Positions 1-7,812 of a stretch of DNA of 40,118 bases are shown one piece after another. Source of the DNA: an uncultured Clostridia bacterium (lineage in GTDB: Bacteria; Bacillota; Clostridia; Oscillospirales; Ruminococcaceae); contig CANQYD010000018.1 in the NCBI GenBank assembly GCA_947627985.1, positions 1 to 40,118 of the forward strand. The letters run 5' to 3'. The notes under the pieces are model-generated. The model was given only the letters and a program-made list of their open reading frames with translations. It did not search any database and was not told the DNA's origin. Both the position numbers and the translations under genes were made by a program. The first letter of the stretch is position 1. Each line of letters begins with the position of its first letter.

Positions 1-52
1 GCGCCTGCGACTGCGTCGCAGGCGGTGCGCCTTCGGCGCACGGGCTTCGCCC
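1..52 (+). repeat. Family A hairpin-cassette repeat, partial copy
   Basis: Right part of a family A element cut by the window edge. It shows a perfect palindrome with a TGC loop (GCCTGCGAC/GTCGCAGGC), a second hairpin GTGCGCC-TTC-GGCGCAC, and the diagnostic right arm GGGCTTCGCCC at 42-52. Its first hairpin is not found in any other copy in the window. It lies downstream of the malic enzyme gene on the minus strand. The bases from 53 to 157 show no further structure that I can support. Confidence 0.8.
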
Positions 53-157
53 TGTACTCCCCCAAAGTCAGCACAAGCCCTGTCACCCGCACCGCGCCCT
101 GCCACCAAACCCCGCAGCAGACCCGCACCTCCGCACCTAAACCCCTGATACGCTGCC

Positions 158-1327
158 TCAGATTCTTGCCACGCCCGATTTTTTCGCAGCTCCCACCGTC
201 GCTCTCGCGACCGCTTCCGCGACGCGTTTATCGGTGGCGGGGGGAATGATATAGTCGGCGCGGAGCTCATCGTCCGAGACAAGACCCGCCAGCGCATAGG
301 AAGCAGCTGCCTTCATCTCCTCATTGATCTGCGAAGCCCGGCAGTCGAGCGCGCCCCGGAATATCCCCGGAAACGCAAGGACGTTGTTGATCTGATTTCT
401 GAAATCCGACCTTCCCGTCCCGACGACCTCGGCGCCTGCGTTCAGCGCGAGTTCCGGCATGATCTCGGGGACGGGGTTCGCCATCGGGAATGCGATCGCC
501 CTCGGAGCCATCGATTTTATCATCTCTTCTGTGACGATTCCCGGAGCCGATACCCCGACAAAAACGTCAGCGCCTTTCATCGCGTCGGCAAGAGTGCCCT
601 TCATATGCCGAAGATTGGTGATCTCTGCCATCTTCTCTGTCTCTGGATTCAGCCAGCTCTCGCCTTTGCAGACGATTCCGCCTTTATCAACGAGGGTGAC
701 GTCCTTAAACCCGATGTTCAGCAGGTGACGGGCGATCGAGCACCCGGCAGAACCTGCGCCGCAGATCGTGATTCGTACGGATTTATCCTTCCCGACGACC
801 TTTACTGCATTCAAAAGAGCAGCGGCGACGACGATCGCGGTGCCGTGCTGATCGTCGTGAAAGACGGGGATATCGCATATCTCCTTTAACTTTCTCTCGA
901 TCTCAAAACAGCGGGGAGCCGAGATATCCTCAAGATTTATCCCGCCGAAACTTCCCGAGATGAGGTACACCGTCCGAACGATCTCATCGACGTCCTTCGA
1001 GCGGACGCAGATCGGGAAGGCGTCGACGTCGGCAAAAGTCTTGAAGAGGGCGCATTTCCCCTCCATGACCGGCATGCCCGCCTCGGGACCGATGTCCCCG
1101 AGCCCCAAAACAGCCGTGCCGTCGGTCACGACCGCGATGAGGTTGCCTCGGCGGGTCAGCTCGAAGGATTTCGAGTAGTCCTTGTTGATGACGAGGCAGG
1201 GTTCGGCGACGCCGGGGGTGTAGGCGACCGAGAGGTCGTGTCTGTCCTCGATTTTGCATCTCGGGACGACCTCAATTTTGCCTTGCCACTCGTAGTGTTT
1301 CTGTAGGGATTCTTCATTGATTGTCAT
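158..1327 (-). CDS. NAD(P)-dependent malic enzyme, short bacterial form
   Basis: Oxidatively decarboxylates malate to pyruvate and CO2 with reduction of NAD(P); cytoplasmic. The 389-aa length fits the short bacterial type. The N-terminal malic domain has the AYTPGVAEP segment near residue 36 with the catalytic-region Tyr, a TDGTAVLGLGDIGP stretch, and the EGK lysine near residue 90. The DDQHGTAIV metal/substrate segment follows. The C-terminal Rossmann domain has GAGSAG near residue 190. The start ATG at 1327 is preceded by AAAGGAG at good spacing. With the fumarase upstream on the same strand it makes a fumarate-to-pyruvate route, although 1.27 kb of repeats separates the two genes. NAD versus NADP preference cannot be read here. 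I see no clear promoter. Confidence 0.95.
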   Translation of the reverse strand: MTINEESLQKHYEWQGKIEVVPRCKIEDRHDLSVAYTPGVAEPCLVINKDYSKSFELTRRGNLIAVVTDGTAVLGLGDIGPEAGMPVMEGKCALFKTFADVDAFPICVRSKDVDEIVRTVYLISGSFGGINLEDISAPRCFEIERKLKEICDIPVFHDDQHGTAIVVAAALLNAVKVVGKDKSVRITICGAGSAGCSIARHLLNIGFKDVTLVDKGGIVCKGESWLNPETEKMAEITNLRHMKGTLADAMKGADVFVGVSAPGIVTEEMIKSMAPRAIAFPMANPVPEIMPELALNAGAEVVGTGRSDFRNQINNVLAFPGIFRGALDCRASQINEEMKAAASYALAGLVSDDELRADYIIPPATDKRVAEAVARATVGAAKKSGVARI

Positions 1328-1477
1328 AATTCTGCTCCTTTATACTGATTGTATATTTTTGACGGGTGTAAATTGGGTGATTTTGGGGGGTATGCGGGGT
1401 GAATGGGGGTGGGTGCGGGAGGATGGGTGGGCACGGGGTTGGGTGCCCCTACCGGACTTTGGTAGGGGGTGGGGGCT

Positions 1478-2371
1478 CGGGGCGAAGCCCCGTCGCGCTT
1501 GCGCGACGCGCCGACGCGAAGCGTCGGCGGTGCGACTTCGTCGCACGGGCTTCGCCCTGCGCTCCCCCGAACCTTTTGCAAGCCCAGATAAACGCACCAG
1601 ACCCGTGCAAGCCCCGACTCTGCACTCGGGAATGTATTTTTTTACAATGTGCGATTCAGCACGGCAAGGTATTAGTCTTTGATTGTTCCAAGGCTTGCGT
1701 AGAAGCTTGTCGCTTGCGCTTCCACCTGCAAGCTAATAGTTACCTGCGTAATTAGAAGCTTGCAGCAGACTCGGGGTGCAAGATATAGCGGAAGGCTGCT
1801 GCTTCTATCAAAGTTAAGGCGGTAGAAAAAGGCTGGGCACAGGGCTTGGCGCCCCTACCGGACCTTGGTAGGAGGTGGGGGCTCGGGGCGAAGCCCCGTC
1901 GCGCTTGCGCGACGCGCCGACGCGAAGCGTCGGCGGTGCGACTTCGTCGCACGGGCTTCGCCCTGCACTCCCTCACACCTTTCACCCAGCTTCGATGAAC
2001 GCACCAGCCCCGAGCAAGCCCTGATTCTGCACTCAGCATATGTATTTTATTCCAATGTGCGATTCAGCACGGCAAAGTAAAGCCTTTAATTTATTTATAG
2101 GCTTTGCAGAAGCTTACCGATTGTGCTTTCCCAAATGCAAGCTAATAGTTACCAGCGCAATTAGAGGTTTGCAGCAGACCCGGGGTGCAAGATATAGCGG
2201 CAGGCTGATGCTTCTATCAAAGGTAAGGCGGGAGAGGAAGGCTGGGCACGGGGCTTGGTTCCTCTACCATACCTTGGTAGGGCAGAGGGCTCGGGGCGAA
2301 GCCCCGTCGCGCTTGCGCGACGCGCCGACGCTTCGCGTCGGCGGTGCGACTTCGTCGCACGGGCTTCGCCC
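1478..2371 (+). repeat. Family A hairpin cassettes, three tandem copies
   Basis: The 1328-2597 spacer has no credible gene. Copies lie at 1478-1557, 1884-1963 and 2292-2371, repeating every 406-408 bp with their roughly 325-bp linkers. Each copy reads left arm GGGGCGAAGCCCC, hairpin 1 TCGCG-CTTG-CGCGA, hairpin 2 GCCGACGC-loop-GCGTCGGC, hairpin 3 GTGCGAC-TTC-GTCGCAC, right arm GGGCTTCGCCC. Hairpin 2 has loop GAA in the first two copies and TTC in the third. The linkers share a CTACCGGACTTTGGTAG-like hairpin, a CTTCTATCAAAG motif and a block beginning near CAATGTGCGATTCAGCACGG. Both flanking genes are on the minus strand. Confidence 0.93.
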
Positions 2372-2565
2372 TTCCCTCCCCCGCACCTTCCACCCAGCCC
2401 TCCCGGACACGCCAACCCCGTCAAGATCCAAGCCCCGTTCCCGCACTCCGTAACCCCCTCCTCACTCCCGTCCTTCCCCCCTCAGTCATGCCTCAGCCCA
2501 CCCCGACCCGCATAACCCATCTTCCGCACAATCCAAATCCGTCGCCGCAGGCGACACCTTATAAA

Positions 2566-2600
2566 TCTGTCTTCTGACCTCTGCCTTCTGCTCTCTGTCA
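2566..2600 (+). repeat. Heptad tandem repeat (TCTGNNN)5
   Basis: Five consecutive heptads: TCTGTCT, TCTGACC, TCTGCCT, TCTGCTC, TCTGTCA. The last overlaps the fumarase stop codon (2598-2600, minus strand). It is one of six heptad loci in the window. It is preceded by a GTCGCCGCAGGCGAC palindrome at 2541-2555, the same arrangement seen near 6.9 kb. Confidence 0.8.
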
Positions 2601-3974
2601 GCAGGTCATTTCCTCCGGCTTAAACACCCGGTCGAACTCCTCCTCGCTCAAAAATCCGAGGCTAACAGCTGCCTCCTTGAGGGTGATATCCCGCTCAAAC
2701 GCGAGTTTGACGGTCTTTGCGGCATTCTCGTAGCCGATCGAGGGATTCAACGCCGCAGCCAGCATCAGCGATTTATTTACATTTTCTGTCATTTTTGATA
2801 CGTTCGGCATGATCCCGCAGACGCAATTTCTGCGGAAACTGTCCATGACGTCCCCCAGCAGCCTGACCGATTGCAGGTAATTGTAGGCGATGACGGGGAG
2901 GAATACATTGAGCTGGAAATTCCCCTGCGAAGCCGCAAAACCGACCGCAGCGTCGTTCCCCATCACCTGAACCGCCACCATCGTCACAGCCTCGCACTGA
3001 GTCGGATTAACTTTTCCCGGCATGATCGAGCTGCCCGGCTCGTTTGCGGGTATCGTGATCTCTCCAAGACCCGTGCGTGGTCCCGAGGCGAGCCATCGAA
3101 TGTCGTTTGCGATCTTCATGAGGTCCGCCGCCAGAGCTTTCAGCGCGCCATGGGCAAAGACGGCTTCGTCCTGCGAGCTGAGGCTGTGGAATTTGTTGGG
3201 ATCGGTATTAAATGCGTGCCCCGTCGCGGTCGATATCTTCTCCGCGACAAGCTTATCAAAGCCTTTCGGAGCATTCAGCCCGGTGCCGACCGCGGTACCC
3301 CCGAGCGAGAGATTTGAAAGAGATGTAAGAGACGAGATTATCTGCTCCTTCGACCGCTCCAAAAGAGCCCGCCAACCGCTTATCTCCTGAGAAAAACGGA
3401 TCGGCACGGCGTCCTGCAAGTGCGTCCTGCCGCATTTCAGAATGCCCTCGTTTTCCTTCTCGAGACGCTCAAGCTCCCCGATCAGCGCATTGAGAGAGGG
3501 AAGCAGGAGCCCCTTTGTCTCGCAAATCGCCGCGATGTGGATAGCCGCCGGGAAGGTGTCGTTTGACGACTGCGACATGTTTACGTCGTCGTTGGGGTGG
3601 AGGAGCTTTTTCCCGGCGATTTGGTTGCCGCGGTTTGCGACGACTTCGTTGACGTTCATGTTCGACTGCGTGCCCGAGCCGGTCTGCCAGACCGCGAGCG
3701 GAAATTCCCCGGGAAGCTTTCCCTGAAGTATCTCGTCGCAGGCGGAGGATATCGCGGTGAGCTTTTCGTCGGTCATTTTCTCCGGCAGAAGCTCGTGATT
3801 TGCCTCGGCGCAGGCTTTTTTCAGGATCGCGAACGCCCGGATTATCGCCGTGGGCATCTTTTCTATGCCGATTTTGAAATTCTCGAAGCTGCGCTGGGTT
3901 TGCGCGCCCCAAAGGTGCTCCGACGGGACCTTAACCTCGCCCATTGAGTCGTGTTCAATGCGGTAACTTTCCAT
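2598..3974 (-). CDS. fumC: Class II fumarate hydratase
   Basis: Reversible hydration of fumarate to malate; iron-independent homotetramer in the cytoplasm. It is 458 aa from the ATG at 3974, normal for FumC. The family signature GSSIMPGKVNP is near residues 313-323, with the catalytic-loop serine. TGSGTQSNMNVNEV is near residue 100 and the GRTHLQDA substrate segment lies in the middle. The reading frame stays open upstream to 4184, but that part is translated family A repeat. The 3974 start has AAGGAG seven to eight bases upstream and begins with the conserved region. Aspartate ammonia-lyase is the nearest alternative; the class II fumarase-type GTGLN and GRTHLQDA contexts favour FumC. Confidence 0.95.
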   Translation of the reverse strand: MESYRIEHDSMGEVKVPSEHLWGAQTQRSFENFKIGIEKMPTAIIRAFAILKKACAEANHELLPEKMTDEKLTAISSACDEILQGKLPGEFPLAVWQTGSGTQSNMNVNEVVANRGNQIAGKKLLHPNDDVNMSQSSNDTFPAAIHIAAICETKGLLLPSLNALIGELERLEKENEGILKCGRTHLQDAVPIRFSQEISGWRALLERSKEQIISSLTSLSNLSLGGTAVGTGLNAPKGFDKLVAEKISTATGHAFNTDPNKFHSLSSQDEAVFAHGALKALAADLMKIANDIRWLASGPRTGLGEITIPANEPGSSIMPGKVNPTQCEAVTMVAVQVMGNDAAVGFAASQGNFQLNVFLPVIAYNYLQSVRLLGDVMDSFRRNCVCGIMPNVSKMTENVNKSLMLAAALNPSIGYENAAKTVKLAFERDITLKEAAVSLGFLSEEEFDRVFKPEEMTC

Positions 3975-4070
3975 ATTTTGTCTCTCCTTGTGATGTATTT
4001 TTGGGGGTGGGTGCGGGAGGATGGGGTGGCGGAGACTGCTATATAGTGGGCTGGGTGGGGTGGGGGACTT

Positions 4071-4408
4071 GGGCGAAGCCCGAGCTCGCCCTTCGGGCGA
4101 GCTCCCCGGCGGCTCCGCCGCCGGGGTGTGCGCCGCTGCGCGGCGCACCGGGCTTCGCCCCGCACCCGCCCCACCTTTACGCACTTCACCCCGACCTTCC
4201 GCAAAACCCGGAAACCAGACTTTCTGCCTTGCAGCAACTCATATAGTCCCTGCAAGGTCGGACCCCGGCTTCCAAGCCTGCTGCCCCCTTAATTTCTTTG
4301 CAGCAGATGGAAGCTGCCGGGCGAAGCCCGAGCTCGCCCTTCGGGCGAGCTCCCCGGCGGCTCCGCCGCCGGGATGTGCGCCGCTTCGCGGCGCACCGGG
4401 CTTCGCCC
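4071..4408 (+). repeat. Family A hairpin cassettes, two tandem copies
   Basis: The 3975-4481 spacer between the GNAT gene and fumC holds two copies, 4071-4160 and 4319-4408, 248 bp apart. The outer arms match other family A copies, but the inner hairpins are a different set: GAGCTCGCCC-TTC-GGGCGAGCTC, CCCGGCGGC-TCC-GCCGCCGGG and GTGCGCCGC-loop-GCGGCGCAC. The third loop is TGC in the first copy and TTC in the second. Stems are otherwise perfect. A TATATA near 4041-4046 (minus sense) could be a fumC -10, but no -35 is visible. Confidence 0.92.
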
Positions 4409-4481
4409 TCTTCCCCCGCACAACGCGCTCCTCCCCGATCAACCCTCGCCGCAACCGGCACCCGTCACCCAATGCCCACCC

Positions 4482-5003
4482 CTACAGCACCTTATAAAAA
4501 TATAAATTCAGCTCGTCATCATTCACCGTCTCGGCATACTCCGGGCACGGCGCGTTCCCGTGCCAGACCCCCGAGCCGTCGGGAATATATCCCCGCTTGA
4601 CGTAGAGCCGCTGAGCCGCGCCGTATGACGACATCAGCCCGACCCCGAGATAGACCCTGTCCGCAAATTTCGCGGCGATTTTCTCAGCCTCGTCCATGAG
4701 CCGGGTGCCGATTCCTTTGCGGCGGAACTTTTCGAGCACGTTAAAGTCGACTATCTCGGGCAGCCCTTTGCCGCCGAGCGCGCCCCACTTGCTGTCCGGG
4801 TAGACCGTGAGATAGCCCGCCGGCTCGCCGTCATATTCCGCGACGATAGGCAGAGCGCCCTTTTCCGCCCTGTCCCTCAGCCTCATTTCAAGCTTGTCGG
4901 GCGAAGCGTCCCAGCCCTGCGCGATCTCCTCGCGCACGAACGCCGCGACGTCCTCCTTGCGCATTTCGCGGATAATTATATGTCCGTTTTCCTCCATATT
5001 CAT
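4482..5003 (-). CDS. GNAT-family N-acetyltransferase
   Basis: Predicted to transfer acetyl from acetyl-CoA to an unknown amine. The 173-aa protein has a single GNAT fold. Strand beta4 (EIVDFNVLEKF) is followed by the acetyl-CoA loop RRKGIGTRLMDEAEKIA near residues 93-109, matching the Q/RxxGxG/A motif A. A C-terminal YGAAQRLYVKRGY segment resembles motif B. The ATG at 5003 has AAGGA five bases upstream; a second ATG six bases later at 4997 is possible. It is last in the maf-nudix-unknown-GNAT operon and starts 8 bases after the preceding stop. The substrate cannot be inferred. Confidence 0.9.
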   Translation of the reverse strand: MNMEENGHIIIREMRKEDVAAFVREEIAQGWDASPDKLEMRLRDRAEKGALPIVAEYDGEPAGYLTVYPDSKWGALGGKGLPEIVDFNVLEKFRRKGIGTRLMDEAEKIAAKFADRVYLGVGLMSSYGAAQRLYVKRGYIPDGSGVWHGNAPCPEYAETVNDDELNLYFYKVL

Positions 5004-5011
5004 CTTCTTCC

Positions 5012-5329
5012 TTAAACTTTTCTGTAATATGAATAGTGCGCGACGGTGTATCGCTTTTCGCCGGTGTTGTCGTCAATTCCGGATATCTCGACGCCGTTTC
5101 CCGAGAGGAGCTCCGCGACGGTAGCGCCTTTGATGCGGCAGCGGAACACCTCGTGAGCTTCGCACATCACGACGATGACGTCGTCTAAAACGATGATCCC
5201 GCCGTCCTTGCCGAGCACCTGCTCCTGACCGTTTACCCGCTCCACGCAGTATTGAATAGCCTCCCCGTTGAACTTTTCAAGCTCCTTTTTGGTCGGCTGA
5301 TATTTATCTTTCTTCCTAAATATTCCCAT
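5012..5329 (-). CDS. Small conserved-looking protein of unknown function
   Basis: A 105-aa cytoplasmic protein without signal peptide or membrane segment. It has a basic N-terminus (MGIFRKKDKY) followed by alternating hydrophobic strands such as GGIIVLDDVIVVMCEAHEVFRCRI, suggesting a small beta-rich fold. I do not recognise the family. The frame is open to 5362, inside the Nudix gene. The ATG at 5329 is preferred because GGGGGG lies six bases upstream and it follows the Nudix stop by 11 bases. It sits between Nudix and GNAT genes in one operon. Confidence 0.8.
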   Translation of the reverse strand: MGIFRKKDKYQPTKKELEKFNGEAIQYCVERVNGQEQVLGKDGGIIVLDDVIVVMCEAHEVFRCRIKGATVAELLSGNGVEISGIDDNTGEKRYTVAHYSYYRKV

Positions 5330-5340
5330 AATATCCCCCC

Positions 5341-5790
5341 CTATTTCAAAACGACTTGCCAATCGTCGCCGTCCACGACATACTGAAACTCGCTAAGATC
5401 GGGATCTTCCATCACTCTGAGCAGCTCCTCAAGATCGCTGACGGTTTTGAGGTTTTTGATATCCGATCTCTTCACCCACTCCATCTCGCCTTCCTCGGAG
5501 GAACGCAATTCCCCCTCAAACCAATCGGCGATAAATAAAAACACAAGATACCTGCCTCCGCCCTTCGGAAACTGCTTTATGCCGCATAAACGCGGATTTT
5601 TCGCCGTCAGCCCCGACTCTTCATAAAGCTCTCTGACAGCCGAATCGACTATTGATTCGCCCGGCTCGACATGACCCCCGGGAAGAGCATAGCCCCGCCA
5701 ATCCTCGGAGACCCGGTTTTGAAGGAGTATCTCATCGCCCCGCCGCAAAAGAAAGATGTTTGTCAGCTCACAGTTTTCAAATTTTGCCAT
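5341..5790 (-). CDS. Nudix hydrolase (MutT-like)
   Basis: Predicted to hydrolyse a nucleoside diphosphate-X substrate, possibly oxidised dNTPs. The 149-aa protein carries a complete Nudix box, GX5EX7REUXEEXGU, read as GGHVEPGESIVDSAVREL then YEESGL, at about residues 37-60; the metal-binding REL and EE residues are intact. The start at 5790 has GAGGT five bases upstream, and that ribosome site overlaps the maf stop codon, so translation is probably coupled. Pairing with the nucleotide-pool enzyme Maf fits a housecleaning role; the true substrate is unknown. Confidence 0.93.
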   Translation of the reverse strand: MAKFENCELTNIFLLRRGDEILLQNRVSEDWRGYALPGGHVEPGESIVDSAVRELYEESGLTAKNPRLCGIKQFPKGGGRYLVFLFIADWFEGELRSSEEGEMEWVKRSDIKNLKTVSDLEELLRVMEDPDLSEFQYVVDGDDWQVVLK

Positions 5791-5798
5791 AATTTACC

Positions 5799-6380
5799 TC
5801 ACAGACCGAGCAGCTTCTCAAAGCGCTTTAGCTCGACGTTTATCTTCGGCACCGGGAACCCGATGACGTTGTAGTGATCTCCCGAAATCTTCTCGACGAA
5901 GAGCCCCCCGCGGTCCTGAATGCCGTATGAGCCGGCTTTATCGAGCGGCGGAAAGTCGGTGATATACTTCAAGATATCGCCGTCGGAAAGCGGATAGAAG
6001 GTGACCTCGGTGGTCTGCGAAAACGACATCGTCCTCCCCGTGCAGGAAAAACAGACTCCGCTGACGACCTTGTGGGTGCGCCCGGACAGGCTTTTGAGCA
6101 TCATAAACGCCTCAGCCTCATCGGCGGGTTTTCCGAAGATCACGCCGTCCAGGATGACGACGGTGTCGCAGCCGATGACCAGCGCCTCGGGGAATCTGCG
6201 AGCTACATCGGAAGCCTTCCTGACAGCCAAAATCTCGGGAATTTCCTCGGCGGGGACATTTTCGGGAGGCGTCTCGTCAGCCTCGGAGGGAATGATATCG
6301 AAATCGTCGAAAAGATATGTAATGAGCTCCCGCCTGCGCTCAGACTGCGAAGCGAGAATTATTTTCCTGCCGTCAAACAT
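5799..6380 (-). CDS. maf: Maf-family nucleoside triphosphate pyrophosphatase
   Basis: Hydrolyses non-canonical or modified nucleoside triphosphates (dTTP/UTP-type in many homologues) to monophosphate and PPi. It is 193 aa from 6380. N-terminal ILASQSERRRELI matches the Maf LASxSPRR motif, followed by PSEADETPPE and VIGCDTVVILDGVIFGKP, the core catalytic Asp region. An ATG six bases upstream (6386) leaves only one base after AGGGG, whereas the ATG at 6380 leaves seven, so 6380 is the better start. The frame is open to 6737, but that part is translated repeat. First gene of a four-gene operon, with a promoter at 6410-6438. Confidence 0.94.
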   Translation of the reverse strand: MFDGRKIILASQSERRRELITYLFDDFDIIPSEADETPPENVPAEEIPEILAVRKASDVARRFPEALVIGCDTVVILDGVIFGKPADEAEAFMMLKSLSGRTHKVVSGVCFSCTGRTMSFSQTTEVTFYPLSDGDILKYITDFPPLDKAGSYGIQDRGGLFVEKISGDHYNVIGFPVPKINVELKRFEKLLGL

Positions 6381-6409
6381 TTGCATGCCCCTTTCGGTGT
6401 GATGAATAT

Positions 6410-6438
6410 ATAATAGCACAGTTTGGGGAGGAATGCAA
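6410..6438 (-). promoter_or_regulatory. Sigma-A promoter for the maf operon
   Basis: On the minus strand, TTGCAT (6433-6438), a 17-bp spacer and TATTAT (6410-6415), about 30 bases before the maf start. Confidence 0.75.
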
Positions 6439-6628
6439 CAGTGGAGGGAAGAAAATGGGTCAGCGGGTGGAGGGAAAATTTTGAGGGAAGAATGTGCTTC
6501 TGCCGAGGGGTGGTGCTGTATGCAAGCCTTACGCGGGGTTGGCGTTTCTATCCGGGCTTGGTAGAGGCAGAAGGCCGGGCTGCGGGGTTTGGCGCCCCTA
6601 CCGGACTTTGGTAGGAGCAGGGGGCTTT

Positions 6629-6705
6629 GGGCGAAGCCCCGCTGCCGCAGGCAGCGCGCCGACGCGAAGCGTCGGCGGTGCGACTTCGTCGCACGGGCTT
6701 CGCCC
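6629..6705 (+). repeat. Family A hairpin-cassette repeat, single copy
   Basis: Left arm GGGCGAAGCCC, hairpin GCTGCC-GCA-GGCAGC, hairpin 2 with loop GAA, hairpin 3 GTGCGAC-TTC-GTCGCAC, right arm GGGCTTCGCCC. Hairpins 2 and 3 equal those at 1.5-2.4 kb, while hairpin 1 is that of the 17-20 kb copies, so this is a mosaic of the two sets. It lies in the 6381-7135 spacer between the divergent maf operon and the lipoprotein operon. Confidence 0.92.
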
Positions 6706-6750
6706 TGTGCTCCCCCGAACATTTCACCCAGCCCCACCTATTGATCCCCC

Positions 6751-7014
6751 GGAAGTCGGGAGTGTACAAACCGCACGCATTATTTGTAATATTCAGATAT
6801 GTCACCGCCGGTGACGCCTTGAAATTCTGACAATCCGATATCTGACTTCTGACCTCTTGATGCGGTCGCTTCGACCACATCTCGGAAGTGGGAGTGTCCA
6901 TTCCGCACGCATTATTTGTAATATTCAGATATGTCGCCGCAGGCGACACCTTGAAATTCTGACATCTGATTTCTGACCTCTGTTTTCTTGATGCGGTCGC
7001 TTTGACCGCATCTC
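6751..7014 (+). repeat. 131-132-bp tandem duplication with heptads and palindromes
   Basis: Two diverged units (about 6751-6882 and 6883-7014). Each has CGGAAGTSGGAGTGT, GCACGCATTATTTGTAATATT, a small palindrome (GTCACCGCCGGTGAC in unit 1, GTCGCCGCAGGCGAC in unit 2), heptads (6826-6861 and 6958-6992) and GATGCGGTC-loop-GACCGCATC. The palindrome differs between units at paired positions. The array ends eight bases before the promoter at 7022. Confidence 0.85.
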
Positions 7015-7021
7015 CCCCACC

Positions 7022-7050
7022 TTGACAAACCCCCTCACCCCCGCTATAAT
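7022..7050 (+). promoter_or_regulatory. Consensus sigma-A promoter
   Basis: TTGACA (7022-7027), 17-bp spacer, TATAAT (7045-7050): a perfect consensus 86 bases upstream of the lipoprotein start. It probably drives the three-gene operon to 10323. Confidence 0.9.
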
Positions 7051-7135
7051 AATAGCAGGAAAATTTTTACCTCCCGCAATAATTTGCCCCCGAAAAACGT
7101 ATTATATATAAAACCAAAACAAAGGAGAAAAAATT

Positions 7136-7807
7136 ATGAAAAAGCTTTTGGCAATTTTACTCGCGCTTTCCCTCACCCTTTCCCTCGCGGCATGCGGGGA
7201 CAAGGCTCCTTTCCCCGGTCCCGAATCCCCCGAATCCCCTGCATCCCCCGAAGAATCCGACGTCAACCCCATCACCGACGCCGTCTCCGCGATTTCCCGG
7301 GTGTGGGACACCTACGCCGAGGAGGACCGCTTCATGACCTTCGGCGGCGACTATAACGAGGAAAATCAGGTCGAAAATGCCCCCGGGCTCCATAACATCG
7401 CGACAGCTGACGACGCAGCCGCTCTTGACGACGCGGTCGGCTTCCCGGCTGATATGATCGACAAGATCTCCGAGGCAGCCGTCATGCGCCACATGTTAAA
7501 CGTCAACACCTTCACCTGCGGAGCATATGCCGTAAACAGCGCCGACGACCTCGATACGGTCTGTCAGGGCATTCGCGACAGCCTCATGAACCGGGCTTAT
7601 ATGTGCGGCTGGCCCGAGGTTCTCTACGTCATGAAGCTTCCCAATAATTTTGTTATGAATGTCTTCGGCGCCCGCGATCTTGTCGACAAATTCGTAGACG
7701 CGGCTAAGGAAGTCTACGGCGACGGGCTCACCGTCTACTGTGAGGAAGACATGTCCGAAGCGGGAGGCGACAACACCTTCGCCATTCCCGTGCCCGAGCT
7801 CGGCTGA
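7136..7807 (+). CDS. Predicted lipoprotein of unknown function
   Basis: A 223-aa protein with a type II signal peptide: MKKLLAILLALSLTLSLAAC, lipobox Cys at residue 20, then a Pro/Glu/Ser-rich linker to about residue 45. The mature domain has no motif I recognise; it includes repeated short acidic and aromatic stretches and ends FAIPVPELG. AAAGGAG precedes the ATG. It is anchored outside the membrane and heads an operon with the MBOAT acyltransferase (5-base gap) and the DHHW protein, so a role in the same envelope-modification step is plausible but unproven. Confidence 0.88.
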   Translation: MKKLLAILLALSLTLSLAACGDKAPFPGPESPESPASPEESDVNPITDAVSAISRVWDTYAEEDRFMTFGGDYNEENQVENAPGLHNIATADDAAALDDAVGFPADMIDKISEAAVMRHMLNVNTFTCGAYAVNSADDLDTVCQGIRDSLMNRAYMCGWPEVLYVMKLPNNFVMNVFGARDLVDKFVDAAKEVYGDGLTVYCEEDMSEAGGDNTFAIPVPELG

Positions 7808-7812
7808 TCGCG

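Noticed and set aside
3975-4060. fumC promoter at TATATA near 4041-4046 (minus strand)
   Set aside because: No -35 at suitable spacing; the region is G/C-homopolymeric, so the call would be unsupported.
2598-4184. 528-aa fumarase with an N-terminal extension
   Set aside because: The extension is translated repeat DNA. The ATG at 3974 has a good ribosome site and gives the normal length.
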